A stretch of DNA of 64,000 bases from UBA10649 sp037130755 (GCA_037130755.1 JBAXSI010000007.1:1-64000); one strand, 5' to 3'. Counted from the stretch's first letter, positions 15,726-25,390 are shown. Notes: generated by a model from the sequence alone, not told the origin. Program-made: numbers and translations.

Positions 15726-17882
15726 ATGGTCGAGAAGAAGTCGGACCGGAAGTCCGGAGCCGCCCCCGTTGCCGTGGCCGCCGAGCGGATCCGCAACGTC
15801 GTGCTTGTGGGTCCGGCCGGGTCCGGCAAGACCACCCTCCTGGAGTCGCTCCTGAACGCTGCGGGAGCGACTTCTCGTCGAGGCAGCATCGTCGACGGGA
15901 CCACGATCGGCGACTCCGACCCGGTGGCCATCCGACAGAAGCGATCCGTGGGCCTGTCCGTCGCGTCCTTCGACTGGAAGGGCGACGTCATCAACCTCAT
16001 CGACACGCCCGGCTACGCCGACTTCATGGGCGAGCTTCGCGCCGGCCTTCGTGGAGCGGACGCTGCACTCTTCGTCGTCTCCTCGGTCGACGGCGTCGAC
16101 GGGGCCACCGCGAAGTTGTGGGATGAGTGCGAGTTCGTGTCGATGCCGCGGGCCGTCGTGGTGACCAACCTCGACAAGGAGCGGGCCGACTTCGACGAGA
16201 CCGTCGCTGTCTGCCAGCGCATGTTCACCGGCGGCGGCGGTGTGCTTCCGCTGTTCTTGCCCCTGCATGGTGACGACGGCGTTGTCGCTGGCTTCATCGA
16301 CCTGCTCGATGAGCAGATCTGGGACTGGAGCGCAGGCTCCCTCGCCGTCCGCGACGCCGAGGATCGCCACAAGGAACTGATCGAGACCGAGCGCGGCTCG
16401 CTCATCGAGGGCGTCGTCACCGAGTCCGAGGACGAGGACTTGATGGAGCGGTTCATCGGCGGCGAGCACGTCGAGAACGACCTCCTGGCCACCGACCTCG
16501 AGAAGGCCGTGGCCAAGGGCCACTTCCACCCGGTGATGGGCCACGCCGTCACGGCTGCCAACGTCGGCTCCGAGTTGATCCTCGACTTGATCGTGCGTGG
16601 CTTCCCATCCCCGGTGGAGCACACCCTCCCCACGGTCACGGGTATCGACGGCTCCCCCGCCGCGCCCATCGCGTCCGACCCCGCCGGCCCCTTGGTCGCT
16701 GAGGTCATCAAGACCACGTCCGACCCGTACGTCGGCAAGGTGTCGATCGTCCGCGTGTTCTCGGGCACCCTGAAGAGCGATGCGGTGGTGCACGTCTCCG
16801 GCCACTTCGGCGATGGCTCCGGGCATGAAAGCCACGACGTCGACGAGCGCATCGGCCACCTGACGGCGATGCTCGGCAGCAGCTTCACCGACGTGACGGC
16901 CGCCATCGCGGGCAGCATCGTGGCGGTCAGCAAGCTCACGCGTGCGGAGACCGGCGACACCCTGTCCTCGCCTGAGAGCCCGCTGCTCATGGATCCGTGG
17001 CGCATGCCCGAGCCACTGCTGCCGCTGGCGATCAAGCCGCACAGTGCTGGCGACGACGACAAGCTCGGCACTGCACTCAGCCGCATCGTGGCCGAGGACC
17101 CGACCCTGCGCGTCGACCATCCCGAGGAGACCGGGCAGATCATCCTCTGGACGCTCGGCGAGGCCCACGCGGACCTCGTCCTGGACCGCATCAAGACCCG
17201 TTACGGCGTCGAGGTCGACTCGGCGGAGATGCGTGCCTCGATGCGCGAGACCTTCGCCGCGCCCGCAGGAGGCAACGGCCGCCTGGTCAAGCAGTCCGGC
17301 GGCCACGGCCAATATGCCGTGTGCGAGATCAACGTCGAGCCGCTGCCGGCCGGCACCGGCTTCGAGTTCGTCGACAAGATCGTCGGCGGCGCGATCCCAC
17401 GCAACTTCATCCCTTCGGTGGAGAAGGGCCTCCGTAGTCAGATGACATTGGGCGTCGCCGCGGGCTTCCCGCTCGTCGACATCCGAGTAACGCTGCTCGA
17501 CGGGAAGTTCCACACCGTCGACTCGTCTGACATGGCCTTCCAGCACGCGGGCTCGCTGGCCCTGAAGGACGCGGCCGCGAAGACGACCATCAGCCTGCTC
17601 GAGCCGATCGTGACGCTGACCGTGATCGTCCCGGACGAGCACGTGGGCGCCGTCATCGCCGACGTGTCGACCCGACGCGGAATGATCAGGGGCACCAACT
17701 CGCTGGCCGGCGGTCGCTCGCAGGTCGTCGCCGAGGTGCCGGAGGCCGAGATCTCGCGCTATGCGATCGACATCCGCAGCATCACCCATGGAACCGGCGA
17801 GTTCAGCCGGGAGCCCGCGGGCTACGCGGCGGTGCCGGCGAACATCGCCAAGAAGATCATCGACGAGTCCCAGGCCAAGTAA
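15726..17882 (+). CDS. fusA2: EF-G-like GTPase (EF-G2/FusA2 family)
   Basis: A 718-residue paralogue of elongation factor G with the five-domain layout: G domain to about residue 280, domain II (AEVIKTTSDPYVGKVSIVRV), then domains III-V ending in the domain V segment SRYAIDIRSITHGTGEFS. The G motifs depart from true EF-G: G1 reads GPAGSGKTT, G3 reads DTPGYADF with Tyr in place of the catalytic His, and G4 reads TNLD instead of NKxD. It belongs to the actinobacterial EF-G-like protein family, not the translocase. AAGGAG sits six bases before the ATG. It is transcribed divergently from pgsA. Confidence 0.92.
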   Translation: MVEKKSDRKSGAAPVAVAAERIRNVVLVGPAGSGKTTLLESLLNAAGATSRRGSIVDGTTIGDSDPVAIRQKRSVGLSVASFDWKGDVINLIDTPGYADFMGELRAGLRGADAALFVVSSVDGVDGATAKLWDECEFVSMPRAVVVTNLDKERADFDETVAVCQRMFTGGGGVLPLFLPLHGDDGVVAGFIDLLDEQIWDWSAGSLAVRDAEDRHKELIETERGSLIEGVVTESEDEDLMERFIGGEHVENDLLATDLEKAVAKGHFHPVMGHAVTAANVGSELILDLIVRGFPSPVEHTLPTVTGIDGSPAAPIASDPAGPLVAEVIKTTSDPYVGKVSIVRVFSGTLKSDAVVHVSGHFGDGSGHESHDVDERIGHLTAMLGSSFTDVTAAIAGSIVAVSKLTRAETGDTLSSPESPLLMDPWRMPEPLLPLAIKPHSAGDDDKLGTALSRIVAEDPTLRVDHPEETGQIILWTLGEAHADLVLDRIKTRYGVEVDSAEMRASMRETFAAPAGGNGRLVKQSGGHGQYAVCEINVEPLPAGTGFEFVDKIVGGAIPRNFIPSVEKGLRSQMTLGVAAGFPLVDIRVTLLDGKFHTVDSSDMAFQHAGSLALKDAAAKTTISLLEPIVTLTVIVPDEHVGAVIADVSTRRGMIRGTNSLAGGRSQVVAEVPEAEISRYAIDIRSITHGTGEFSREPAGYAAVPANIAKKIIDESQAK

Positions 17883-17901
17883 CTCTGGGCTGCTGGCGGC
17901 G

Positions 17902-18351
17902 TCAGGCGGACGGCCACTCCAGTGATGGCCGACCCGTGTCGGTTCCGACGAACTCGGCGTCCGGCCCGCCCGCGAACCGCAGCGACCACAGTTGTGGCGT
18001 GAGCGGGCAGTAGCGGTGCTCCGCGCGCTCGACGGCCATGATGTCGCCGGACGTCAGCAGGACGGCGACCGCGCCGTCCTCCGTCCAGAACTCGACGATG
18101 CCGTCACCCTCGAGCACAGTCTCGAACTCGTTGACGTTATTGATGTGCCAGGCGCCCATTCCTGTGGCAGCAGCCTCCTCATCGACCGGGGGTTCGGCGG
18201 TCATCTGGAAGCGCTCGTGCACCGCGTCGGAGCCCAGGATGTCCGCCCTGATCTCGTCGTGGTCGGGTGCGTCGATGGTCAGGATGCGCACGCCGACGTC
18301 CGCCAGCAGCACGCGTGCCGCTGACTCGACTCGTCCGATGAACTCCGCCAT
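17902..18351 (-). CDS. Cupin-domain protein resembling acireductone dioxygenase
   Basis: A 149-residue single-domain cupin. The metal-site region reads WHINNVNEFETVLEGDGIVE and the second strand ends in ERAEHRYCPL, similar to the H-x-H-x4-E and H pattern of acireductone dioxygenase, although the second histidine of the usual pair is Asn here. The ATG at 18351 is used because GGAGAAG lies five bases upstream; an in-frame GTG at 18366 adds five residues. It starts inside the HIT gene's stop region, so it is the third gene of the thrS operon. No other methionine-salvage gene is nearby, so the substrate is uncertain. Confidence 0.65.
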   Translation of the reverse strand: MAEFIGRVESAARVLLADVGVRILTIDAPDHDEIRADILGSDAVHERFQMTAEPPVDEEAAATGMGAWHINNVNEFETVLEGDGIVEFWTEDGAVAVLLTSGDIMAVERAEHRYCPLTPQLWSLRFAGGPDAEFVGTDTGRPSLEWPSA

Positions 18352-18353
18352 GG

Positions 18354-18863
18354 CTACTTCTCCCACTCCTCTGCGAGCAGCACGCGAGTGTCCTCGAGCA
18401 GCTGCGGGATGACCTTGGTGCCGCCGATGATCGGCATGAAGTTCGTGTCGCCGCCCCAGCGCGGGACGATGTGCTGGTGCAGGTGGCCCGCGATGCCGGC
18501 GCCGGAGATCGAGCCCTGGTTCATGCCGATGTTGAAGCCCTGCGCACCGGACACCGTGCGCAGCACGCGCATCGCCCTCTGGGTGAAGGCGGCGAGCTCG
18601 GCCACCTCGCTGTCAGCGAGATCGGTGTAGTCGGCGACGTGCCGGTAAGGACAGATCATCAGGTGGCCGGAGTTGTACGGGTACAGGTTGAGGACGGCGT
18701 AGACCTCCTCGCCCCGCGCAACGACGAGTCCTTCGTCGACCGGAAGGTCCGGCGCTCGGCAGAACGGGCAGTCGTTCCCCGCGTCATCGTGGTGAGGCTT
18801 GCCCTCGCCACGGAGGTACACCATCCGGTGCGGGGTGTAGAGCCGCTCCCACCCGTCGGTCAT
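18354..18863 (-). CDS. HIT-family hydrolase (diadenosine polyphosphate phosphorylase/hydrolase-like)
   Basis: A 169-residue HIT protein. The histidine triad HLHQHIVPRW has histidines at residues 127, 129 and 131, and a zinc-knuckle-like CPFC lies at 32-35. The N-terminal MTDGWERLYTPHRMVYL is typical of the actinobacterial branch often annotated as AP-4-A phosphorylase. It starts one base after thrS and is almost always found between thrS and pgsA in Actinobacteria. Its true substrate is not shown by the sequence. Confidence 0.92.
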   Translation of the reverse strand: MTDGWERLYTPHRMVYLRGEGKPHHDDAGNDCPFCRAPDLPVDEGLVVARGEEVYAVLNLYPYNSGHLMICPYRHVADYTDLADSEVAELAAFTQRAMRVLRTVSGAQGFNIGMNQGSISGAGIAGHLHQHIVPRWGGDTNFMPIIGGTKVIPQLLEDTRVLLAEEWEK

Positions 18864-18864
18864 G

Positions 18865-20805
18865 TCAGACCTGGACGCGCTCGTCGATCGCCGCCACGAT
18901 CTCGGCGATGGCCTCGTCGACCTGCACTGCGTTCTTCTGCGTGCCGTCGCGGTAGCGGAAGGACACAGCGCCGGCCGCGACATCCTCATCCCCCGCGATG
19001 AGCATGTACGGCACCTTGTTCCTCTGCGCCGTGCGGATCTTCTTCTGCATCCGGTCGTCAGCGGTGTCGACCTCGACGCGCACGCCGAGTGCCCTCAGCC
19101 TCGCGGCCACGTCGAAGAGGTAGTCGTTGTGGCCGTCGGTGATCGGGATCGCGACGACCTGGACCGGCGCCAGCCAGGGCGGGAACGCGCCGGCGTAGTG
19201 CTCGAGCAGCACGGCGAAGAAGCGCTCGATCGAGCCGAAGAGAGCGCGGTGGATCATGACGGGACGCTGACGTGTGCCGTCGGCAGCCTGGTACTCGAGC
19301 CCGAACCGCTCCGGGAGGTTGAAGTCGACTTGGATCGTCGACATCTGCCAGGTGCGGCCGATCGCGTCCTTCGCCTGGACCGAGATCTTGGGGCCATAGA
19401 ACGCGGCGCCGCCCTCGTCGAGGACGAGTTCGAGGTTCTGCTTGGCGGCTGCCAGACGCAGGGTCTCGGTGGCTTCCTCCCACACGTCGTCGGTGCCGAC
19501 GCTCTTCTTCGGGTCGCGGGTCGAAAGCTCCAGGTAGAAGTCGTCGAGTCCGTAGTCGCGAAGCAGGTCGAGGGTGAACGTCAGGAGCGAGTCGAGTTCC
19601 TCAGGCATCTGCTCCTTGGTGCAGTAGATGTGCGCATCGTCCTGCGTGAAGCCGCGGGCACGGGTGAGACCCTGCACCACGCCGGACTTCTCGTAGCGGT
19701 ACACCGTGCCGAACTCGAACAGGCGCAGCGGTAGTTCGCGGTACGACCGCCCACGCGCGTCGAAGATCAGGTTGTGCATCGGGCAGTTCATCGGCTTGAG
19801 GTAGTAGTCCGCGCCCTGGCGGCGGACGACACCGTTCTCGTCGATATCCGCGTCGAGCTGCATCGGCGGGTACATGCCCTCGGCGTACCAGTCGAGGTGC
19901 CCCGACAGTTCGAAGAGCGCGCCCTTGGTGATGTGCGGGCTATTGACGAACTCGTAGCCGCCCTGCTCGTGCTTGCGCCGTGAGTAGTCCTCCATCACCC
20001 GCCGGACCACGCCGCCCTTGGGGTGGAAGACCGCCAGACCGGAGCCGATCTCCTCGGGGAAGCTGAAGAGGTCGAGCTCGGCACCGAGTCGGCGATGATC
20101 GCGCTTCTCGGCCTCCTCGAGGAAGGTGAGGTAGGCGCGCAGCTCGTCCTTGCTCGGCCAGGCCGTGCCATAGACGCGCTGGAGCTGCTCGTTGTTCTGG
20201 TCGCCCAGCCAGTAGGCGGCCGCGGTGCGCATGAGCTTGATGGCGTTCTGCGGGATGTACCGCGTGTCGGGCACATGCGGGCCACGGCACAGGTCGCCCC
20301 AGCATCGTTCGCCGGTCTTGGCGTCGACGTTGTCGTAGATGGTGAGCTCCGAACCGCCCACCTCCATGACGTCGGCGCCCCCCTCGCTGCCGATCAGCCG
20401 AAGCTTGAACGGCTCGCCAGCGAGCTCGCGCACGGCCTCGTCCTCGGCCACCACGCGGCGTTGGAACCGCTGGCCGGCCTTGATGATCGCCACCATGCGC
20501 TTCTCGAGGGTCTGCAGGTCGTCCGGGGTGAACGGCCGTTCGACACCGAAGTCGTAGTAGAAGCCGTCCTTGATCGGCGGGCCGATGCCGAGCTTGGCAT
20601 CCGGGAAGGTGTCCTGGACCGCCTGTGCGAGCACATGGGCGGTCGAATGGCGCAGGACTGCGAGTCCCTCGGGCGAGTCGACGGTCACCGGCTCGACGAC
20701 ATCCGATTCGGTGACCGGCGTGGCAAGGTCACGGATGACTCCGTTGATCCGGGCCACGACCACGGAGCGATCGCCACCCACGACGTCGAAGGCCGTTGTA
20801 GCCAC
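18865..20805 (-). CDS. thrS: Threonyl-tRNA synthetase
   Basis: A 646-residue class II synthetase with an N-terminal TGS domain, an editing domain (HSTAHVLAQAV and CWGDLCRGPHVPDTRY), a catalytic core with the zinc cysteine in MNCPMHNLIF, and a C-terminal anticodon-binding domain. GTG at 20805 was chosen because GAGGAG lies six bases upstream; the frame continues to a TTG at 20838 without a ribosome-binding site. A TAGGAT -10 box at 20851-20856 would give a leader of about 40 bases. It is the first gene of thrS-HIT-cupin. Confidence 0.97.
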   Translation of the reverse strand: MATTAFDVVGGDRSVVVARINGVIRDLATPVTESDVVEPVTVDSPEGLAVLRHSTAHVLAQAVQDTFPDAKLGIGPPIKDGFYYDFGVERPFTPDDLQTLEKRMVAIIKAGQRFQRRVVAEDEAVRELAGEPFKLRLIGSEGGADVMEVGGSELTIYDNVDAKTGERCWGDLCRGPHVPDTRYIPQNAIKLMRTAAAYWLGDQNNEQLQRVYGTAWPSKDELRAYLTFLEEAEKRDHRRLGAELDLFSFPEEIGSGLAVFHPKGGVVRRVMEDYSRRKHEQGGYEFVNSPHITKGALFELSGHLDWYAEGMYPPMQLDADIDENGVVRRQGADYYLKPMNCPMHNLIFDARGRSYRELPLRLFEFGTVYRYEKSGVVQGLTRARGFTQDDAHIYCTKEQMPEELDSLLTFTLDLLRDYGLDDFYLELSTRDPKKSVGTDDVWEEATETLRLAAAKQNLELVLDEGGAAFYGPKISVQAKDAIGRTWQMSTIQVDFNLPERFGLEYQAADGTRQRPVMIHRALFGSIERFFAVLLEHYAGAFPPWLAPVQVVAIPITDGHNDYLFDVAARLRALGVRVEVDTADDRMQKKIRTAQRNKVPYMLIAGDEDVAAGAVSFRYRDGTQKNAVQVDEAIAEIVAAIDERVQV

Positions 20806-20850
20806 CGGGATCTCCTCGCAGCACACAGACTCGGTCAATTGGGATTTCTG

Positions 20851-20856
20851 ATCCTA
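20851..20856 (-). promoter_or_regulatory. -10 box of thrS
   Basis: TAGGAT read on the minus strand, about 45 bases upstream of the chosen GTG. No convincing -35 box is visible and no T-box leader fits in the space. Confidence 0.4.
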
Positions 20857-20937
20857 GACGCCCTTACGGCTCGCGGACGGCCTCAGGGTCGGCTGCCGCG
20901 GGCCCGCGCGAGCGGCGACAGGTCGAGTCAACGGTCA

Positions 20938-22344
20938 TCAACCGTAGAGGTGCGCGAAGGGCTGCATGCTCTCCACCGCCTGCGCGACGCGAAGGACCAG
21001 CCGATCCTCGAAGTGCCGGCCGACCACCTGCATCGCCATGGGCAGGCCGTCTGTGGACAGGCCGATCGGCACCGTGGCCGCCGGGTGACGAGTCATGTTG
21101 ATGGGGTAGGTGAACGGTGTCCAGTCGACCCAGTGCGACTGCGTCGAAGGATCGGCGACGTCGGACCCGACCGGGAAGGCGACGATAGGAAGCTGCGGCG
21201 AAATGATGACATCGTAGGAATCGAGGATGCGGTTGACGGAGAGGGTCGCTAATGCACGGACATCGTCGGCGTCGAGGTACTCCTGAGCGCTGATGCTCAA
21301 GCCCCGGCGCATGGTCGCGACCAGGCCCGGGTCGCTGAGGGCCAGCTGCTCGGGCGGCAAGCCGGCAACCGTGCGCCCCAGCGCCGCATCCCACAAGGTC
21401 AGGAACGCGTCGCGACAATCAGGCAGTCCGAGCTGGTCGAGGCCAATCTCGTCGACGAAGGCTCCGGCCCCGCCAAGCAGGCCGGCCGTGGTCGCCACGG
21501 CAGCAGCGATCTGCGGGTCCACGGCTGAGCGCGGGAAATTCGGGGCGTAGGCGATGCGCAGCCCGACCACGCCGGAGTCGAGGTCGGTGGTCCACCCGCG
21601 GTCGTCGCGCATGGTCGGGTAGATGTCGCGTGAGTCCGGCACCGCAAGCACGGACATCAGGTGCGCAGCGTCGCGAACCGTGCGGGCCAGCGGGCCCAGA
21701 TGGCTCAGCATTCCCGACACGCCTGGCGGGTACATCGGCACGAGGGCGAAGGTGGGCTTGAGCCCGAATACCCCGCAGAAGCCCCCAGGCATGCGGATCG
21801 ACCCACCGCCGTCCGTCCCGACGTTGAGGACGGCCATGCCTGTGGCGGCGGCCACGGCGGCACCCGCTGACGAGCCACCCGACGTCCGGCTCGGGTCCCA
21901 CGGATTGCGGGTCACACCGTGCTGCGGACTGTCGCCGAGCCCCTTCCATCCGTACTCGGGGGTGCTCGTCTTGCCGACTATGACCGCCCCGGCCGCCAGC
22001 AGCAGCCGAGTGACGGGCGCATCGTCGGTGGCCAAGTCCTCAGGATCGGTGTGCACAGACCCTTTACGGGTCGGCCACCCGCGGACCAAGACGAGATCCT
22101 TGATCGAGGTCGGCACTCCGTCGAGAGGCCCATATGGCGTGCCGGTCCGCCAGCGCGCCTCGCTCGCGCGCGCATCGGCGAGTGCACGGTCCCGGTCGAC
22201 GAGGACGAAGGCGTTGAGCTCCGCGTCGCGCCTCTCGATGTGGTCGAGGCAGGCGGTTGCGGCGTCCACCGGCGAGAGGTCGCCGGAGGCGAAGGCTGCC
22301 GACAGCCCTTCGACCGTGAAGGTCCCGGAGTCGAGTCCCGTCAC
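20938..22344 (-). CDS. Amidase signature family hydrolase
   Basis: A 468-residue amidase. The Ser-cisSer-Lys triad is visible: Lys82 in PTSIKDL, the cis-Ser in SGGSSAGAAVAAATG near 158, and the nucleophile Ser182 in DGGGSIRMPGGFCGVFGLKP. The start is GTG at 22344, the only start codon downstream of the tRNA gene that preserves the family N-terminus; the frame to 22521 would run through tRNA-Val and is rejected. It has no GatB or GatC neighbour and diverges from GatA at its termini, so it is more likely a free amidase than a tRNA amidotransferase subunit. Confidence 0.88.
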   Translation of the reverse strand: MTGLDSGTFTVEGLSAAFASGDLSPVDAATACLDHIERRDAELNAFVLVDRDRALADARASEARWRTGTPYGPLDGVPTSIKDLVLVRGWPTRKGSVHTDPEDLATDDAPVTRLLLAAGAVIVGKTSTPEYGWKGLGDSPQHGVTRNPWDPSRTSGGSSAGAAVAAATGMAVLNVGTDGGGSIRMPGGFCGVFGLKPTFALVPMYPPGVSGMLSHLGPLARTVRDAAHLMSVLAVPDSRDIYPTMRDDRGWTTDLDSGVVGLRIAYAPNFPRSAVDPQIAAAVATTAGLLGGAGAFVDEIGLDQLGLPDCRDAFLTLWDAALGRTVAGLPPEQLALSDPGLVATMRRGLSISAQEYLDADDVRALATLSVNRILDSYDVIISPQLPIVAFPVGSDVADPSTQSHWVDWTPFTYPINMTRHPAATVPIGLSTDGLPMAMQVVGRHFEDRLVLRVAQAVESMQPFAHLYG

Positions 22345-22411
22345 GAGGGCTGCACCGGGCCGCGGTGGCGTGGCATTCGAATAAGGCAGCGGCCGCCAGC
22401 GGCCATTCGGG

Positions 22412-22483
<72 letters not shown>

Positions 22484-22590
22484 GAAGCATGCAGGACTCT
22501 ACCGCAGCAGGACGACGGCACGCGTTCGGGCCGCGTTCACAGCCGTCACACGCTTAACATGGAATATCGCTCGACAGCCAGGAGGCTGAC

Positions 22591-23784
22591 ATGAAGATCC
22601 AAGCGCCCCGAATCCTCATCGCCGCGATCACGAGCCTGGCTCTGTTCGGCCTGGCCGCGCCGCCCGCCAACGCTGCCGATGCGACCTCGATCAGCTTCAC
22701 GTCGCCGACCACCGCCCAGATGGGCGTCTACAACACGCTGAGTGTCGCCATCGGGTCCTCCGGCAATCGAGCGGTAGGCGGCGTCCAGTTCTTCAGCACG
22801 GCCGGCCAGCTCATCGGCACCGCCTCGACGACCCCGAGCGGGGCCAACGGCGCGACCGCCAGCATCCCGTGGGTGCCCACGCAGCAGACGACATACGCCT
22901 TCAACGCAACCTTCCTCCCCAGTGACCCGACCTTGGCTGGCTCCTCGACCGGAGCACCGATCAGCATCCTGGCGACACCCAATGGGCAGACGGTGTCGAT
23001 CGCGGCGCAGCAGATGTACAAGGGCGTCCCGACGACGCTCACCGCGACCGTGTTCCCCTCCTCGCTGACCGGCTCCGTGGCGTTCTCCGCTAACTACAAC
23101 GTCGACGGCATCTCGCCATCCCTCCCGTTGGTCAACGGGTCCGCGAGCTACACCTTCACGCCCGGCTCGACGGGCTGGCAGCAGTTCATCGTCAGCTTCA
23201 CGTCGACGACGAACCCCGTCGTCCAGGGCGCAGTGAGCCAGTGGGTGAACGTCCTGTTGCCCCTCGGCGCCGATGACATCTCGCTCAATCCGCAGCCGGT
23301 GACGATGGCGAATGGCACGACGATCCAGCTCAACGCCACGACCGTCGGCGGAGGGTCTCCCGCCCTCTCGGCGGCCGGCGGCTGCACGCTCAACGGCGCC
23401 TTCCTCACCGCGAACGCCGGGAACGGCCTTTGCACCGTGACCGGCGTCACCGCAGCGAGCGGCGCATATGTCGGTGCCACCGAGAACTGGCCCATCGCCC
23501 TCGTCCCGGGCACGCAGACTGCCACAGTCGTCGCGCCGAAGTCCGGCAACGTGAAGGTCGGCAGGTCACTCACTTTGGCCAGCACGTCGGCACGCACCAA
23601 CACCGGCAAGCGGATCTCCTGGGCTGTCGTGGTCGGCGCCAGCCGGTGTTCGCTGTCGACGTCGAACGGCCAGGTGCGCGTGACGTTCCATCGCGCAGGA
23701 AGCTGCCGCGTTCGCGGTTCGGCCGCCGCGGTGACGGGCGAGTGGAAGGCCTTCCGCGTGGATCGCGCGTATGTAGCGCGATAG
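22591..23784 (+). CDS. Secreted Ig-like repeat protein, paralogue 1
   Basis: A 397-residue exported protein with a Sec signal peptide (hydrophobic core IAAITSLALFGLA, cleavage after ANA-AD near residue 29). Two Ig-like beta domains follow (about 33-130 and 131-225, with Val/Thr strands ending in ISILATPNGQ), then a domain with a Cys pair (GGCTLNG and GNGLCTVTG), then the roughly 90-residue C-terminal module shared with the next two genes. There is no membrane anchor, LPXTG motif or lipobox. GGAGG lies five bases before the ATG. It is the shortest and most divergent of the trio. I do not recognise its function; matrix or adhesion roles are common for such folds. Confidence 0.85.
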   Translation: MKIQAPRILIAAITSLALFGLAAPPANAADATSISFTSPTTAQMGVYNTLSVAIGSSGNRAVGGVQFFSTAGQLIGTASTTPSGANGATASIPWVPTQQTTYAFNATFLPSDPTLAGSSTGAPISILATPNGQTVSIAAQQMYKGVPTTLTATVFPSSLTGSVAFSANYNVDGISPSLPLVNGSASYTFTPGSTGWQQFIVSFTSTTNPVVQGAVSQWVNVLLPLGADDISLNPQPVTMANGTTIQLNATTVGGGSPALSAAGGCTLNGAFLTANAGNGLCTVTGVTAASGAYVGATENWPIALVPGTQTATVVAPKSGNVKVGRSLTLASTSARTNTGKRISWAVVVGASRCSLSTSNGQVRVTFHRAGSCRVRGSAAAVTGEWKAFRVDRAYVAR

Positions 23785-23871
23785 TCCGCTCACCTCGCCG
23801 AAAAGGATCGGCGCCGCCGGTCGTCCTGGGAGTACCGTCATCAGACGGCTGGACAACTGGGAGGAATCGGC

Positions 23872-25377
23872 ATGAACGTCTTCAGGCGAGCACGTGGCAC
23901 GGCGATCGGCCTTGGGGTGACCACCGCACTGCTTTTCGGGGGTGTCGGGGCAGCTGTTCCCGCGTCGGCCGATATCGGCAGTTGCGCCATCGCGGGCAAC
24001 AGCGCTGCCGGGATCATCGGACAGCTCCAGGTGCTGAACATCAACAACTGCAACGACGCCCAGAACGTGGTCGTGACGTTCGCCAGTGGCGCCGCTCAGA
24101 CGGTGCCCGTCTTCAACGGCGCCGGAACCGTGGCGACCGCCAACTGGACCCCCAACCAGATCGGTGTCGCCAATCTGGCGTTGCAGGGCTTCGATGGGTC
24201 CATCACCGGGACATTGGCGTCGTCGAACGTCCAACGCACTCCGACCAGCACCACCATCTCGGCGCCGAACACGGCCCAGATCGGAGTGCCCACTCAGATC
24301 ACGGTGACGGTGCAGTCCCAGAGTCCAAGCGGCTACCAGCCCACCGGCACCGTCATCGTCCGGGACGGCAACGGCGCCACCATCACGACGATGGGATTGA
24401 CGCCGGGAACCGGCACCGGGCAGTCGTTCGCGTACTGGCGGTGGACGCCGCCGGCGGCCGGCACCTACATCTTCCAGGCCACCTACAGCGGCGACACGAA
24501 CGCTGTCGCGTCCACCTCGCCGGTCGACGTGATCTCTGCCACATCGAGCGGCAATACCATCTCGCTCGCAGCGCCCGGAACCATGACGCAGGGAGTTCCC
24601 GTGGTTCTGACGGCCACGGTTATTCCGTGGAACGTCCAGGGCTCCGTCGGCTTCACGCTCAACGGCCAGCCGATCAGTGCCTCCGTGCCCCTCATCAACG
24701 GAGTGGCCACGTTCACGTGGACGCCCACCATCGTCGGCAACGTGACACTGGGCGCGAACTACATGACGAACGGTGGACGCTCCGGGTCAACGTCCGATCC
24801 AGTCACGATCGTTGCCGGTCCGGCGTCGGTGGACGTCATCACCCTCACGCAACCGGGCTTCGGCGCGTGGGCCCCGAATGGTGTCTACACGCTGGGCAAC
24901 GGCACCTCGTTCACGTTCCAGGCGACAACACTGTCGGGAGCAGCCGTGGTGCTGAAGAACACCGGTCCATGCACGAATATCGGCCTGACGCTGACAATCC
25001 CGGTGGGCTCAGGCACCTGCAGTCTGATCGCCACGAGCGCCGGCGCCGGGGGCTACGCGGCGGTCAGTCAGGGCTACACGGTCAACATGGTGCCCGGCCA
25101 GCAGACGGCCACCCTCGCGGCTCCGAACTCGGGCCGGTTCTCCGTCGGGCGCACCGTCCGCCTCCAGAATCCGTCACAGGGTCGGACGAATGCCGGTCAG
25201 ACCGTCAGCTGGCGGGTCACCGCCGGCGGCAGCCGCTGCCGCATCACCTACCCGTCGAACGGTGCGGTCAACGTGCAACTGCGGCGTGCCGGACAGTGCA
25301 CGGTCGTCGCCAGCGCCCGCGCGGTCTCAGGACAGTGGGCGGCCTTCCGGCTGCAGCGCACCTACACGGCACGCTGA
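23872..25377 (+). CDS. Secreted Ig-like repeat protein, paralogue 2
   Basis: A 501-residue protein with a signal peptide (VTTALLFGGVGAAVPASA, cleavage near residue 34). An N-terminal domain with two cysteines is followed by Ig-like domain one (SAPNTAQIGVPTQITVTV to FQATYSGDTNAVA), Ig-like domain two (QGSVGFTLNGQPISASVPL), a Cys-pair domain (PGFGAWAPNG to GSGTCSLIA) and the shared C-terminal module ending RTYTAR. Paralogue 3 is close to it in all domains. GGGAGG precedes the ATG, and a TACCGT -10-like box lies at 23833-23838. A terminator follows. Confidence 0.87.
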   Translation: MNVFRRARGTAIGLGVTTALLFGGVGAAVPASADIGSCAIAGNSAAGIIGQLQVLNINNCNDAQNVVVTFASGAAQTVPVFNGAGTVATANWTPNQIGVANLALQGFDGSITGTLASSNVQRTPTSTTISAPNTAQIGVPTQITVTVQSQSPSGYQPTGTVIVRDGNGATITTMGLTPGTGTGQSFAYWRWTPPAAGTYIFQATYSGDTNAVASTSPVDVISATSSGNTISLAAPGTMTQGVPVVLTATVIPWNVQGSVGFTLNGQPISASVPLINGVATFTWTPTIVGNVTLGANYMTNGGRSGSTSDPVTIVAGPASVDVITLTQPGFGAWAPNGVYTLGNGTSFTFQATTLSGAAVVLKNTGPCTNIGLTLTIPVGSGTCSLIATSAGAGGYAAVSQGYTVNMVPGQQTATLAAPNSGRFSVGRTVRLQNPSQGRTNAGQTVSWRVTAGGSRCRITYPSNGAVNVQLRRAGQCTVVASARAVSGQWAAFRLQRTYTAR

Positions 25378-25390
25378 CCGCTCCGTCGCT

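Noticed and set aside
15615..17789. Very long open frame opposite the EF-G-like gene, continuous with pgsA
   Set aside because: It is a high-GC antisense shadow: composition is Asp/Arg/Gly/His-rich without any recognisable domain, and the EF-G-like protein on the other strand is fully conserved. Only the pgsA part is real.
20806..20937. T-box or threonine attenuator in the thrS leader
   Set aside because: The predicted leader is only about 40 bases and contains no T-box sequence or threonine-rich leader peptide.
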